A stretch of 64,000 nt of DNA from G963665925 sp963678925 (GTDB taxonomy: Bacteria; Bacillota; Clostridia; Peptostreptococcales; Acidaminobacteraceae). Shown here one piece after another: positions 8,384 through 15,901 of the stretch; the stretch's first letter is position 1, and the number at the start of each line of letters is the position of its first letter. Under the pieces are notes generated by a model, which ran no database searches, was not told where the DNA came from, and saw only the letters and a program-made list of their open reading frames with translations. The position numbers and the translations under genes are program-made. The stretch covers positions 1,674,001 through 1,738,000 of the forward strand of contig OY787533.1 of NCBI GenBank assembly GCA_963678925.1, written 5' to 3'.

Positions 8384-9160
8384 CTATTCGTAGAACTCTG
8401 GTGCTTTCTTGAAGGCTTCCCATGCAACCGGATCATGACCCGTTACAATCTGAATGCCTTGGTCACGCATAATTCTGAACTTCTGAATTGTCTTCACTGT
8501 TTCAATCGGCTCAGCACCAAGACCTGGAAGTACATCCTCATCAAGGTTTTCAGTTGTATAGCAAGAGTCCGCTGCCAGCATCATCGGACCTGTTTTTTCA
8601 AGGTTTACCAGCAGTGACTGGTGTCCTGGTGTATGACCTGGTGTAAAGTGAATGACAATCTTTCCGTCTCTGAACAGGTCGAATTGAGGCTCTCTGTCAC
8701 CCTCAAGAATCATCCAATCAACATCCTTGTCGAAATCCTTGCGTATGTATGCGCCTTTCATGTAGAAATCTGGAACATATGCATAGTGAAGTTCTTTTCT
8801 TTGAACGACATACTTTGCATTTGGGAAGTGTCCAACGCCACCTGCGTGGTCAAGATGAAGGTGTGACAGGACAACATATTTGATATCTTCCGGCTTAACG
8901 CCAACCTTTTGAATCGCATTGACAACCCACTCATCTTCAGTCATAACCGGATCGTATGCCGCTACAACATCACCCCAGTGCTCATGCTTGTTATTGATGA
9001 CTTCGTAAGCATTGCCTGTATCGTACAGCACATAGCCGTCCGGATGTTCAATGAGGAAAAATGGCACTGGCACATCAAATTGTTCCCCTACACCTCGGCC
9101 TGCTGTAAAGTATTGCTTTTGACTTTTAAGTACACCTGCTCTGAAAAAATAAAGTTTCAT
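8384..9160 (-). CDS. MBL-fold lactonase (AttM/BlcC/AiiA family), probably gamma-butyrolactonase
   Basis: A 258-residue metallo-beta-lactamase-fold hydrolase. The dinuclear metal site is complete: HLHLDH (His100, His102, Asp104, His105), GHTPGH (His180 likely), Asp198 in MLAADS and His242 in TGHDP. The family includes N-acyl-homoserine lactonases and Agrobacterium BlcC (AttM), which opens gamma-butyrolactone to 4-hydroxybutyrate. Position in the 4-hydroxybutyrate block and a matching sigma54 promoter favour the latter role; quorum quenching is the alternative. ATG 9160 is chosen because AGGAGG lies 6 nt before it, whereas ATG 9166 touches the site. Confidence 0.85.
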   Translation of the reverse strand: MKLYFFRAGVLKSQKQYFTAGRGVGEQFDVPVPFFLIEHPDGYVLYDTGNAYEVINNKHEHWGDVVAAYDPVMTEDEWVVNAIQKVGVKPEDIKYVVLSHLHLDHAGGVGHFPNAKYVVQRKELHYAYVPDFYMKGAYIRKDFDKDVDWMILEGDREPQFDLFRDGKIVIHFTPGHTPGHQSLLVNLEKTGPMMLAADSCYTTENLDEDVLPGLGAEPIETVKTIQKFRIMRDQGIQIVTGHDPVAWEAFKKAPEFYE

Positions 9161-9275
9161 GTTCATCCTCCTGCTCGATAGGCAACGCCTCATTAGATAT
9201 ACGATGAAATGCAAACGATTTCCTGAATGCGTGCAATGTACTGCATTTCATTTTTAAAACGACACTCTTACAAAT

Positions 9276-9291
9276 TGCAATTCTTATGCCA
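9276..9291 (-). promoter_or_regulatory. sigma54 (-24/-12) promoter of the lactonase gene
   Basis: Minus-strand TGGCATAAGAATTGCA fits TGGCAY-N5-TTGC. The predicted start near 9264 gives a leader of about 105 nt. Confidence 0.83.
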
Positions 9292-9384
9292 AATGTCTGT
9301 ATTTTTTCAAAACAGTCAAACACCGCCTATTAACAGGGTTCTCAGATATTAACATTTGCCCACAATTTTCCGAAGTCCCAGCTC

Positions 9385-9402
9385 TGTTGCTTTTTTGCAA
9401 CA
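9385..9402. promoter_or_regulatory. candidate enhancer, proximal
   Basis: Perfect inverted repeat TGTTGC-N6-GCAACA about 95 bp upstream of the -24 element at 9291. Confidence 0.5.
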
Positions 9403-9475
9403 AAACCTTGCACATATCTATGCAAGCACCTAAATACCCCTGTATTTTCAACAATAACAGGCGTATGTCTAAATT

Positions 9476-9489
9476 TGCAACGCGTTGCA
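9476..9489. promoter_or_regulatory. candidate enhancer, distal, perfect palindrome
   Basis: TGCAACGCGTTGCA is a perfect 14-bp palindrome about 185 bp upstream of the -24 element. With the proximal site it makes a two-site enhancer. The remainder of the 533-bp gap (9161-9693) holds the promoter and the aldolase terminator; no convincing gene was seen. Confidence 0.55.
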
Positions 9490-9634
9490 TTATTGCATCG
9501 TGCTTCAGCCATCTCTCTCAAACCAAAATTGAAAGGTCTGACATCGTCATGGCTTCTATGGCTCCAAACATTCTGTCCTTCAATATCCATTGAACTAATA
9601 TTACCAAATATTCATTGCAAAGTCATATTTATTC

Positions 9635-9681
9635 AAAAAAACACCCCAGACACGAAGGGTGTGTGTACGCGTCTGAGGTGT
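9635..9681 (-). terminator. rho-independent terminator of the sugar-acid operon
   Basis: Minus-strand stem ACACCTCAGAC paired with GTCTGGGGTGT, then seven T. It lies just after the aldolase stop at 9694. Confidence 0.85.
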
Positions 9682-9693
9682 AGCCAGATTGTC

Positions 9694-10530
9694 CTAAAGA
9701 TTCGAGAACAATTCTATATATCTGCTGACGACCGACCGAACAGCTTTTCTGCTGTTGATCGACAGGGCAGAAAAATGGAGGGGAGATTCCATAGCCAGCG
9801 ATTTTTTTATTTCTTCCATGGCATAAACAGAAATCTCCGTGTTCACATTGATTTTTGCTATACCACTGTTGATTGCCTCTTTTATGATATGGGGTGGTGT
9901 ACCGGAGCCCCCATGCAGAACCAAGGGTTTATCGACTGAGTCATTGATCGCACGCAGCACATCCAGGTTCACCTTGGGTTCCCCTCTGTACATGCCATGT
10001 ACCGTTCCTACCGATACAGCTAAGGCATCTACATCCGTTTCCAGAACAAAGCGTCTGGCTTGATCAGGATCTGTATAGACTGCACTGGCCCCTTCTTCAT
10101 TTGAGAAGGCCCCCAGCTCCAGACAGCCCAGCTCCGCTTCAACAGAAACGCCTGCTTGGTGAGCCATTGCAACCACCCGCCTGGTATTTGCAATATTCTC
10201 TTCAAGACTCAAATGCGACCCGTCGTACATAACCGATGTAAAGCCGGCTTCAATTGCCGCTTCAATATGGTCTACTGACTTGCAGTGGTCCAGATGCAGG
10301 GCTACCTTTACATGGCTCTTCCTGCCCATTTCTGAGACAAGTGCATAGACTTCAGAAATTTCCATATTGACCATATAGTTTTCACCAAAGGCAATAATGA
10401 CAGATTGTCCCAGTTCTTCTGCCGCCTCAAGCGTTCCGCGCAGGGTCTCATAATTGTAGCAGTTGAAGGCTCCGACCGCTCTCTTCTGTTCTTTTGCTTC
10501 ATCAAGCAGGTCTTTCAAACTTACCAGCAT
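9694..10530 (-). CDS. class II aldolase (fructose/tagatose-bisphosphate aldolase family)
   Basis: Zinc-dependent aldolase of the GatY/KbaY/FbaA family, 278 residues. The catalytic Asp81 and zinc ligand His82 are in ALHLDHCKS; further ligands are in the VGTVHGMY and LHGGSGTP segments, and the phosphate-binding NVNTE is present. It is the last gene of the operon, 11 bp after the DUF1537 kinase, with AGGAGG before ATG 10530. It probably cleaves the phosphorylated acid or sugar made by that kinase. The substrate cannot be read from the sequence; a fructose-1,6-bisphosphate role is less likely because of the operon context. Confidence 0.85.
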   Translation of the reverse strand: MLVSLKDLLDEAKEQKRAVGAFNCYNYETLRGTLEAAEELGQSVIIAFGENYMVNMEISEVYALVSEMGRKSHVKVALHLDHCKSVDHIEAAIEAGFTSVMYDGSHLSLEENIANTRRVVAMAHQAGVSVEAELGCLELGAFSNEEGASAVYTDPDQARRFVLETDVDALAVSVGTVHGMYRGEPKVNLDVLRAINDSVDKPLVLHGGSGTPPHIIKEAINSGIAKINVNTEISVYAMEEIKKSLAMESPLHFSALSINSRKAVRSVVSRYIELFSNL

Positions 10531-10541
10531 TCAGGCACCTC

Positions 10542-11972
10542 CTAGCACATCAGCTCTTCCGCAATTTCCCTTAGGGTTGTGACACCGCCGACATTGCCCG
10601 GGAAGATGATGTAAGGCATGGACCCAAACCGACTCTGCGCATCTGTCTTCCATACGGGAATCCCCGGCTTGATCTGTCCCATGACATGGGCCTTTTTCAC
10701 AGTGAGTGCCTTTGTTCCCACCTCGCTTGATGTAATGCCGCCCTTTGCGACAATGAAGGCAGGCTTCACAGAAATGCCAGAGACAATTGACGTCACAGCA
10801 TCTGATATCTTAAGCGAGGCCTTTAAGGCATTTTCCTTATCGGTGTCCTTAAGCTTCAAAGGCTTTCGGCTCGTATAAAAGGCCACGGTTTGCCCGCTTG
10901 CCATACTCTTTTCACAGGCTCGCCTTACACGCAGGACTTCCGCATCGAGTGCGTCCTGATCCCAGATCAGTTCCGAATTGAACTCCACTAGCTGAATGGC
11001 TTCAAGCTTATTGAGCTCATTGAACTGTGCTGTCGTCTTCTGGGTGTAGCTCCCAATGACAATGAGACCACCATGTTCGGACTGTCCAACCAGCTCACGC
11101 TTTCCAAGAAGTGGTCTGTCAGACACGTTGCCCAGCACCTTTGTGATGGATGCAGCGCTTCGAACCAGAAAATGCTTGCCGCTCGCCATGGCTTTTGCAA
11201 GTGCAATAACAAACACCTTCAGGTCACAATAGTCAACTGCATTGACTACAACCTTGCCAAAATCGTCTACCTGCATCAAGGCGCCAGTTATTTTGTCAAT
11301 TTCCAGCCTGCGCAAGTCCTCCAGAGAAATGTAGGTCACGTCATCTGCCCTGTATTCTCCCTGCGTTTTCTCTTCAATCCAAGCCCCCAGATGAGAAGCC
11401 TTGTACCCAAAGGTCTTATCCTTTGCAAACTCTGTTTCCCCAGCAGGAATCAGGCGCTTGCCTTCATGGACATAGTGGACATTCTCAAGCGTGAATCTAC
11501 CGCCTTCCTTGAAAAAGGGACAAATGATTTCTCCATCAAAGCGCGTTTGAGCATTGGCTTCAATGACATCCTTAAGGGTTTGGGTCTCCAAGGGATAATG
11601 ACCTCTGAGAATGGAGTCGCCACGGCTTACAAGAATATACTCTTTACCTGTTTCCCTGGAAATTCTCGCAACGCCTTCTGCAATATCCGCATGCAGCACA
11701 CGCGTATCGCTAGCCGTTAGCCCCCGAGAGTTTGTCAGGATGAAAAACATGCTGCTTTCTTCTTCAAATCCCTGACGGATGGTCTCAAGATTCCAGTCCG
11801 TATAGACTGACACGCCGTGTACTGTCTGTATTCCCGTTGGGTCATCATCCAGCACGACAATCTTCCTATTTAGGGCACCGAGGCTGGACTTAAGCATTTC
11901 TTCAATTTTCACTTCATCTGGCTTCGAAAACGAAGCCAGTATCTTGTCATCTAATTCACGAATAGGAATCAT
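10542..11972 (-). CDS. four-carbon acid-sugar kinase family protein (DUF1537)
   Basis: A 476-residue two-domain kinase. Characterised DUF1537 members (OtnK, DtnK and relatives) phosphorylate four-carbon sugar acids or keto-acids using ATP. The N-terminal substrate domain shows VLDDDPTGIQTVHGV and SRGDSILRGHYPLE. The C-terminal nucleotide domain shows FIVAKGGITSSEVG and FPGNVGGVTTLREI. ATG 11972 follows GGAGG. It lies between the BKACE gene and the aldolase. No LtnD-type dehydrogenase, OtnI isomerase or PdxA2, which usually accompany this kinase in tetronate pathways, is present here, so the substrate may differ. Confidence 0.88.
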   Translation of the reverse strand: MIPIRELDDKILASFSKPDEVKIEEMLKSSLGALNRKIVVLDDDPTGIQTVHGVSVYTDWNLETIRQGFEEESSMFFILTNSRGLTASDTRVLHADIAEGVARISRETGKEYILVSRGDSILRGHYPLETQTLKDVIEANAQTRFDGEIICPFFKEGGRFTLENVHYVHEGKRLIPAGETEFAKDKTFGYKASHLGAWIEEKTQGEYRADDVTYISLEDLRRLEIDKITGALMQVDDFGKVVVNAVDYCDLKVFVIALAKAMASGKHFLVRSAASITKVLGNVSDRPLLGKRELVGQSEHGGLIVIGSYTQKTTAQFNELNKLEAIQLVEFNSELIWDQDALDAEVLRVRRACEKSMASGQTVAFYTSRKPLKLKDTDKENALKASLKISDAVTSIVSGISVKPAFIVAKGGITSSEVGTKALTVKKAHVMGQIKPGIPVWKTDAQSRFGSMPYIIFPGNVGGVTTLREIAEELMC

Positions 11973-11984
11973 CTTAATTGCCTC

Positions 11985-12785
11985 CTAAACCTTTATCTTC
12001 AACATGTTTCTCGCTTCCTGAGGTGTTGCAGGACAAAGTCCTGCCTTGTTGACCAGCTCAGCCACACGCTCCACTAGGAGAACATTCCTGCTGACACGTG
12101 TATTCTCATCCAGGTAATCACTGTCTTCAAATCCGACCCGTACAGTTGACGCGCCCATCCCCAGGGCTGCTGTGAATATTTCATAGTTTCTGCGATGGGC
12201 ATGTGTTATCCCCCAGAGGGCATCTTCTGGAATGAAGCTGCACAGTGCAGTAAGCGCTTCGATGGTGGCAGGTGCAGCACCGATATGGCCGAGCACGATG
12301 CTGAAAAGAAGTGGATCGTGCATTTGAAATTTCTTTCTGAGCTCAGTCACCGTATGAATCATGCCCAGTTCAAAAACTTCAATTTCCGGCACCTTCTTCG
12401 TCTTGATAATCTCAGAAAGGCAGTATTCCACCTCATCAATGGGATTGCAATAGACAGCTTTCCCCAGGTTGCATGACCCTACATTCAACGAAGTCGTTTC
12501 GACCAAATCATCGTAGAGGGGTGCACATCTCTCCTGAATTGTCAGACCGGACACACCGCCTGTTGAGGCTTGGATAACAATGTCCGATTTTTCACGGATT
12601 CTCTCCACAGTTTCCCTGAAAACATCCAAATTGGGTGTCAGGTTCCCGTGCTGATCCCGCACATGCAAATGGACCATACCTGCACCGGCCTTTTCACATT
12701 CAATGACATCCGCAGCAATTTTAGCAGGATCAATATGAGTGTCCAGCGCCGAAACCGGCGCTACTGAAATCAATACCTTTCTCAT
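11985..12785 (-). CDS. beta-keto acid cleavage enzyme family protein (BKACE, DUF849)
   Basis: BKACE proteins are zinc enzymes that react a beta-keto acid with acetyl-CoA to give a CoA ester and acetoacetate. Metal ligands His39 and His41 are in MVHLHVRD, and the conserved VGFEDS carries the expected Glu. The product is 266 residues, normal for the family. ATG 12785 has AGAGGT 8 nt upstream; two upstream in-frame ATGs are poorly placed. It lies 12 bp before the DUF1537 kinase, so the two are probably cotranscribed. Substrate is unknown; the best-known member cleaves 3-keto-5-aminohexanoate in lysine fermentation, but the lysine genes are absent here. Confidence 0.85.
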   Translation of the reverse strand: MRKVLISVAPVSALDTHIDPAKIAADVIECEKAGAGMVHLHVRDQHGNLTPNLDVFRETVERIREKSDIVIQASTGGVSGLTIQERCAPLYDDLVETTSLNVGSCNLGKAVYCNPIDEVEYCLSEIIKTKKVPEIEVFELGMIHTVTELRKKFQMHDPLLFSIVLGHIGAAPATIEALTALCSFIPEDALWGITHAHRRNYEIFTAALGMGASTVRVGFEDSDYLDENTRVSRNVLLVERVAELVNKAGLCPATPQEARNMLKIKV

Positions 12786-12819
12786 TTCCATACCTCTGAC
12801 TTCCATTTTCAACTATTGG

Positions 12820-12834
12820 TTATACGTCATACGT
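12820..12834 (+). promoter_or_regulatory. operator-like motif before the BKACE gene
   Basis: TTATACGTCATACGT, matching 13 of 15 positions with the motif at 17703-17717 in the promoter of the same operon. It lies in the 78-bp gap between cupin and BKACE genes. Confidence 0.4.
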
Positions 12835-12863
12835 CCTACCTTTGTAGTCGTAAAAATTTCTTC

Positions 12864-13217
12864 TTATTCGTACAATACCTGGGCAATGAGAACAAGCGGC
12901 TGGTCTCCATCACAGGCAATCCCATGTGTGTCTCCCGGCATTGCTGCAATGAAATCACCTGCTTCAAGGTACTGGACTTCCTCATTTACCCTGTGGACAG
13001 CCCGTCCGGAAACAATGACCATAGACTCCATCTCCGCCTCATGGGTGTGCATTCCAATGGACACACCCGGCTTAAGGGTATGACGCACATAAGCCCTGCC
13101 TTTACCCAGCATTTCCTCTGGACCTTCAAAGAGCTTCTCCATAAGTACAGTCCCCTCGCCCTTTTGACAGTTTTCAAGGGGTACTGCAGTCATTTCCTTG
13201 GCTTTTCTATATATCAC
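12864..13217 (-). CDS. small cupin-domain protein
   Basis: A 117-residue single-domain cupin. The metal-site motifs are GVSIGMHTHEAEMESMVIVSG and the second motif PGDTHGI, so two His of the first motif, a Glu and the His of the second are present. GTG 13217 is taken as start because GGAGG lies 7 nt upstream; an ATG at 13223 is only 1 nt from that site. Small cupins in sugar-acid operons are often isomerases or lyases, or sense pathway compounds; which applies here is unknown. It lies between the GntR regulator and BKACE genes. Confidence 0.8.
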   Translation of the reverse strand: MIYRKAKEMTAVPLENCQKGEGTVLMEKLFEGPEEMLGKGRAYVRHTLKPGVSIGMHTHEAEMESMVIVSGRAVHRVNEEVQYLEAGDFIAAMPGDTHGIACDGDQPLVLIAQVLYE

Positions 13218-13253
13218 TTGCATGCCTCCATATCATGGACCACATTACATGGT

Positions 13254-13970
13254 TCAGTTCTTTTCCCAGAAGGTGTAGTGGTTTTCAATAACCTCACCGA
13301 CACCCGCTGTAACCTTGTTCTCAATCATATCGACAATCTGTCTGTGCAGCTCGATAAATCGAAGACGCTCATCGCTTTCCAAAATTTGCTCCATGGTCTT
13401 GATACGTGAAGGAATTGTAATCCGATCGATGTAATTTGCGATATTCTGAATCAGTTCGTTATGCGTTGAGAGCACAATCGCTGTATGGAAGCGAATATCC
13501 TGGTCAAGCACACGCTTTGCAGAAGCATGCTCATCCATCACTTCCCTTTCAAGACTGGCCAGCTCTGCCTTAAGATGCTCAAGATCTGTTTCTGTCGCCT
13601 TGTTCATGACAACCTGCATGAGACCCGTGTCAAAGACCTTTCTGAGCTCTACAATGGACTCAATAGAATCCTTTTGCAGAATCAGACCGTAAAGCATGGG
13701 ATCCAGCATACGATGGCTGAAGCTCGAGCTGACAAAGGTGCCTTCCGAACGCTTTATATAAACAACCCCAAAGGATGCCAGTATTTTAATGGCTTCACGA
13801 ACTGAATTTCGCCCGACCTGAAAAGCCTCACAGAGTTCAACTTCAGTGGGGATCTTATCTCCAGGATTCAGTTCGCCATTAATAATGGCCTGTGTGATCT
13901 GATCAACAACACGATCTACCACAGATTTATTTGCTAATGATTTACTAAGTAATGCTTTTTCGGATGACAT
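13254..13970 (-). CDS. GntR-family regulator, FadR (FCD) subfamily
   Basis: A 238-residue repressor-type protein. The N-terminal winged helix shows GDKIPTEVELCEAFQVGRNSVREAIKIL in its usual form, and the C-terminal all-helical FCD domain carries the ligand and metal-binding Asp/His residues (DIRFHTAIV, LHRQIVDMI, ENHYTFW). FCD proteins commonly bind organic acids. It sits in the middle of the operon, after dctM, and has its own promoter whose -10/-35 spacer is a 24-bp perfect palindrome (14032-14055). Autorepression and control of the operon by its substrate acid are likely. Confidence 0.92.
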   Translation of the reverse strand: MSSEKALLSKSLANKSVVDRVVDQITQAIINGELNPGDKIPTEVELCEAFQVGRNSVREAIKILASFGVVYIKRSEGTFVSSSFSHRMLDPMLYGLILQKDSIESIVELRKVFDTGLMQVVMNKATETDLEHLKAELASLEREVMDEHASAKRVLDQDIRFHTAIVLSTHNELIQNIANYIDRITIPSRIKTMEQILESDERLRFIELHRQIVDMIENKVTAGVGEVIENHYTFWEKN

Positions 13971-14030
13971 ATCGCAGATTCCTTTCGATGGTTGTATTAC
14001 AGAGCATATACCAATATTTTAGCATACACA

Positions 14031-14060
14031 ATTATATATGTAATTACATATATAAGACAA
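14031..14060 (-). promoter_or_regulatory. GntR gene promoter with 24-bp palindromic operator
   Basis: Minus-strand -35 TTGTCT (14060-14055), 18-bp spacer, -10 TATAAT (14036-14031). Positions 14032-14055 are a perfect 24-bp palindrome with half-site TTATATATGTAA, filling the spacer. This is the arrangement expected of an autoregulated GntR gene. Confidence 0.7.
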
Positions 14061-14095
14061 CTCTTCACGTTTCAAATTAGAGCTTGATAAATTGC

Positions 14096-15367
14096 CTATT
14101 TAGACAGAAGGGCTGTAGATATCCAAGGCACGTATGTGATAATAAGCAGTGCGATAACGGATACCACCAGCAGGGGTACAATCTTTCTGCATATTTCTTC
14201 AAATTTAACCTTGCCAATGTCAGCCGCCACATATAGGTTTGGTCCAACCGGTGGTGTAACCTGCCCAATAGATAGGTTGAGTACGATCACCACACCAAGG
14301 TGTATCAGGTCAATGCCCAGTGACTGCGCAATTGGCAGAATGATTGGAATCAGAATGTACATGGCACTTGTATTATCCATTACACATCCGGCTGCCATGA
14401 ATATCACGTTGATGACAAGAAGCATGACATACTTATTGTCTGTAAGGCCAAGGGCCAGATCTGTAAGCTGATAGGCAATGCCCTGCTGTGTCAGCACCCA
14501 TGAGAACACGCCCGCATTCATGATAATCAGGAGAATGATTCCCGTAGTTTTTGCTGTACTGAAGAGGGTTTCCTTAATTTTTTGATTGGTAAGTTCCTTG
14601 TAGACGAACTTGCTTACAATGAAACTGTATACCACCGCAACAGCCGCAGCCTCAGTCGGTGTGAATATACCAGAGTAAATTCCGCCAAGTACGATGACTG
14701 GGCTCAAAATACCCCAAAGCGCATCTGCGAAGGCCTTGCCGATTTCCTTTTTGCTGGATTTGGCTTCATCGCTCTTCCAGCCATTTTTCCGCGCGCCAAC
14801 AAGGACTGCTAGACAAAGGATTGTCGCAAAAATGATTCCTGGAATAATGCCCGCCAGAAAGAGGTCGCTGATGGATACACCTGTAATCATACCATAGATG
14901 ATAAATGTGATACTCGGAGGTATGACCGTTCCCAGTGAACCGGATATGGCCGAAAGCGCACTGGAAAATCCGGCGTCATAGCCCTGTTTAACCATTGCAG
15001 GTATGAGAATCGAGCCGATTGCTGCAACCGTTGCCGTACCGGAGCCTGAGATTGCCGCAAAGAACATTGCCGCAATAACTGCAACGTAGCCGAGACCGCC
15101 ATGGATTGGTCCGATCATGCTGTTGGCTAAACGAATCAGTCTTTTGGAAATACCGCCCTTGTCCATGAGCACACCTGCCAGAACAAAGAGTGGAATGGTC
15201 AACAGTGCGAACTTCTGAACTGTCGCCTGCAGGATGGATGGTATGGAGGAGAGTGGAAAGCCTGCATACATCAGAGTCACCGCACTGGATAAGCCGAGCG
15301 CGATTGATATTGGAATATTGATGAAAATAAGTATTGCCAAAGATACAAATAATACGACCGCTATCAC
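14096..15367 (-). CDS. dctM: TRAP transporter large permease
   Basis: A 423-residue membrane protein with about 12 hydrophobic segments, the large permease of a TRAP carrier that imports organic acids with sodium. IPLFVLAG, SGSGTATVAAIGSILIPAM, IPPSITFIIYG and GQVTPPVGPNLYVA are the family signatures. It starts at GTG (15367), overlapping the dctQ stop by 4 nt with GAGGTGA as ribosome site. It is followed by the GntR gene with its own promoter. Confidence 0.94.
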   Translation of the reverse strand: MIAVVLFVSLAILIFINIPISIALGLSSAVTLMYAGFPLSSIPSILQATVQKFALLTIPLFVLAGVLMDKGGISKRLIRLANSMIGPIHGGLGYVAVIAAMFFAAISGSGTATVAAIGSILIPAMVKQGYDAGFSSALSAISGSLGTVIPPSITFIIYGMITGVSISDLFLAGIIPGIIFATILCLAVLVGARKNGWKSDEAKSSKKEIGKAFADALWGILSPVIVLGGIYSGIFTPTEAAAVAVVYSFIVSKFVYKELTNQKIKETLFSTAKTTGIILLIIMNAGVFSWVLTQQGIAYQLTDLALGLTDNKYVMLLVINVIFMAAGCVMDNTSAMYILIPIILPIAQSLGIDLIHLGVVIVLNLSIGQVTPPVGPNLYVAADIGKVKFEEICRKIVPLLVVSVIALLIITYVPWISTALLSK

Positions 15368-15840
15368 GCAAGTTCACCTCGTTTCCTCAATTCATGCTGC
15401 AGAATACGAATCATGGACAGTACTGCTGACAGCGGAATAGCCATGCCAATCGTCCATCCAGGGATTTGCATTACAGGCGTCACCAGGTGTGAATTGAACT
15501 GTCCAATGACCATTCTGACACCGTATGCGATCCAGATGCCGTAGCATATGAAGCAGATAGCTATTCTAAGGATCTTATGTACGAATTTTGCCTTTCCAGT
15601 GAGCTTATCTGTGAAATAGGAAAATCCCATATGGGAATCCGTTTTGAATGCCGAAGCCGAAGCCAGACAGCACACCCACACAAACATGGTTGTCACGATT
15701 TCCTGAGTAAAAGCAAGATTCAAGCTCGGGATTTTTCTTGAAAGTACATTTATGAAGGTTACCACTGTCATGATGATCAGGGAAACGGCACACATGTACT
15801 CTTCGAAATTATCCCAGAAATCAATAATTCTTCTTTTCAT
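15364..15840 (-). CDS. dctQ: TRAP transporter small permease
   Basis: A 158-residue protein with four hydrophobic segments, the small permease that pairs with DctM. Family features are the central ITVVTFINVLSRK-like segment followed by FTQEIVTTMFVWVCCLASA, and GWTIGMAIP near the end. ATG 15840 follows GAGGTGAAAAC. A 61-bp gap with a 13-bp stem hairpin separates it from the binding-protein gene, and it overlaps dctM by 4 nt. Confidence 0.9.
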   Translation of the reverse strand: MKRRIIDFWDNFEEYMCAVSLIIMTVVTFINVLSRKIPSLNLAFTQEIVTTMFVWVCCLASASAFKTDSHMGFSYFTDKLTGKAKFVHKILRIAICFICYGIWIAYGVRMVIGQFNSHLVTPVMQIPGWTIGMAIPLSAVLSMIRILQHELRKRGELA

Positions 15841-15858
15841 GTTTTCACCTCATCTAAG

Positions 15859-15889
15859 ATAATGGGAGTCAGAATATGACTCCCATTAT
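15859..15889 (-). terminator. hairpin between dctP and dctQ (operon 1)
   Basis: Perfect 13-bp stem: ATAATGGGAGTCA (15859-15871) with TGACTCCCATTAT (15877-15889), loop of 5 nt. No U-run follows, so it more likely protects the dctP 3' end or damps permease expression than fully terminates. Confidence 0.65.
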
Positions 15890-15901
15890 TGTCACGCTTC
15901 A

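Noticed and set aside
9342..9939. Open frames on both strands in the lactonase-aldolase gap
   Set aside because: They overlap the enhancer palindromes, the terminator and the aldolase gene; none has a ribosome site or conserved features.
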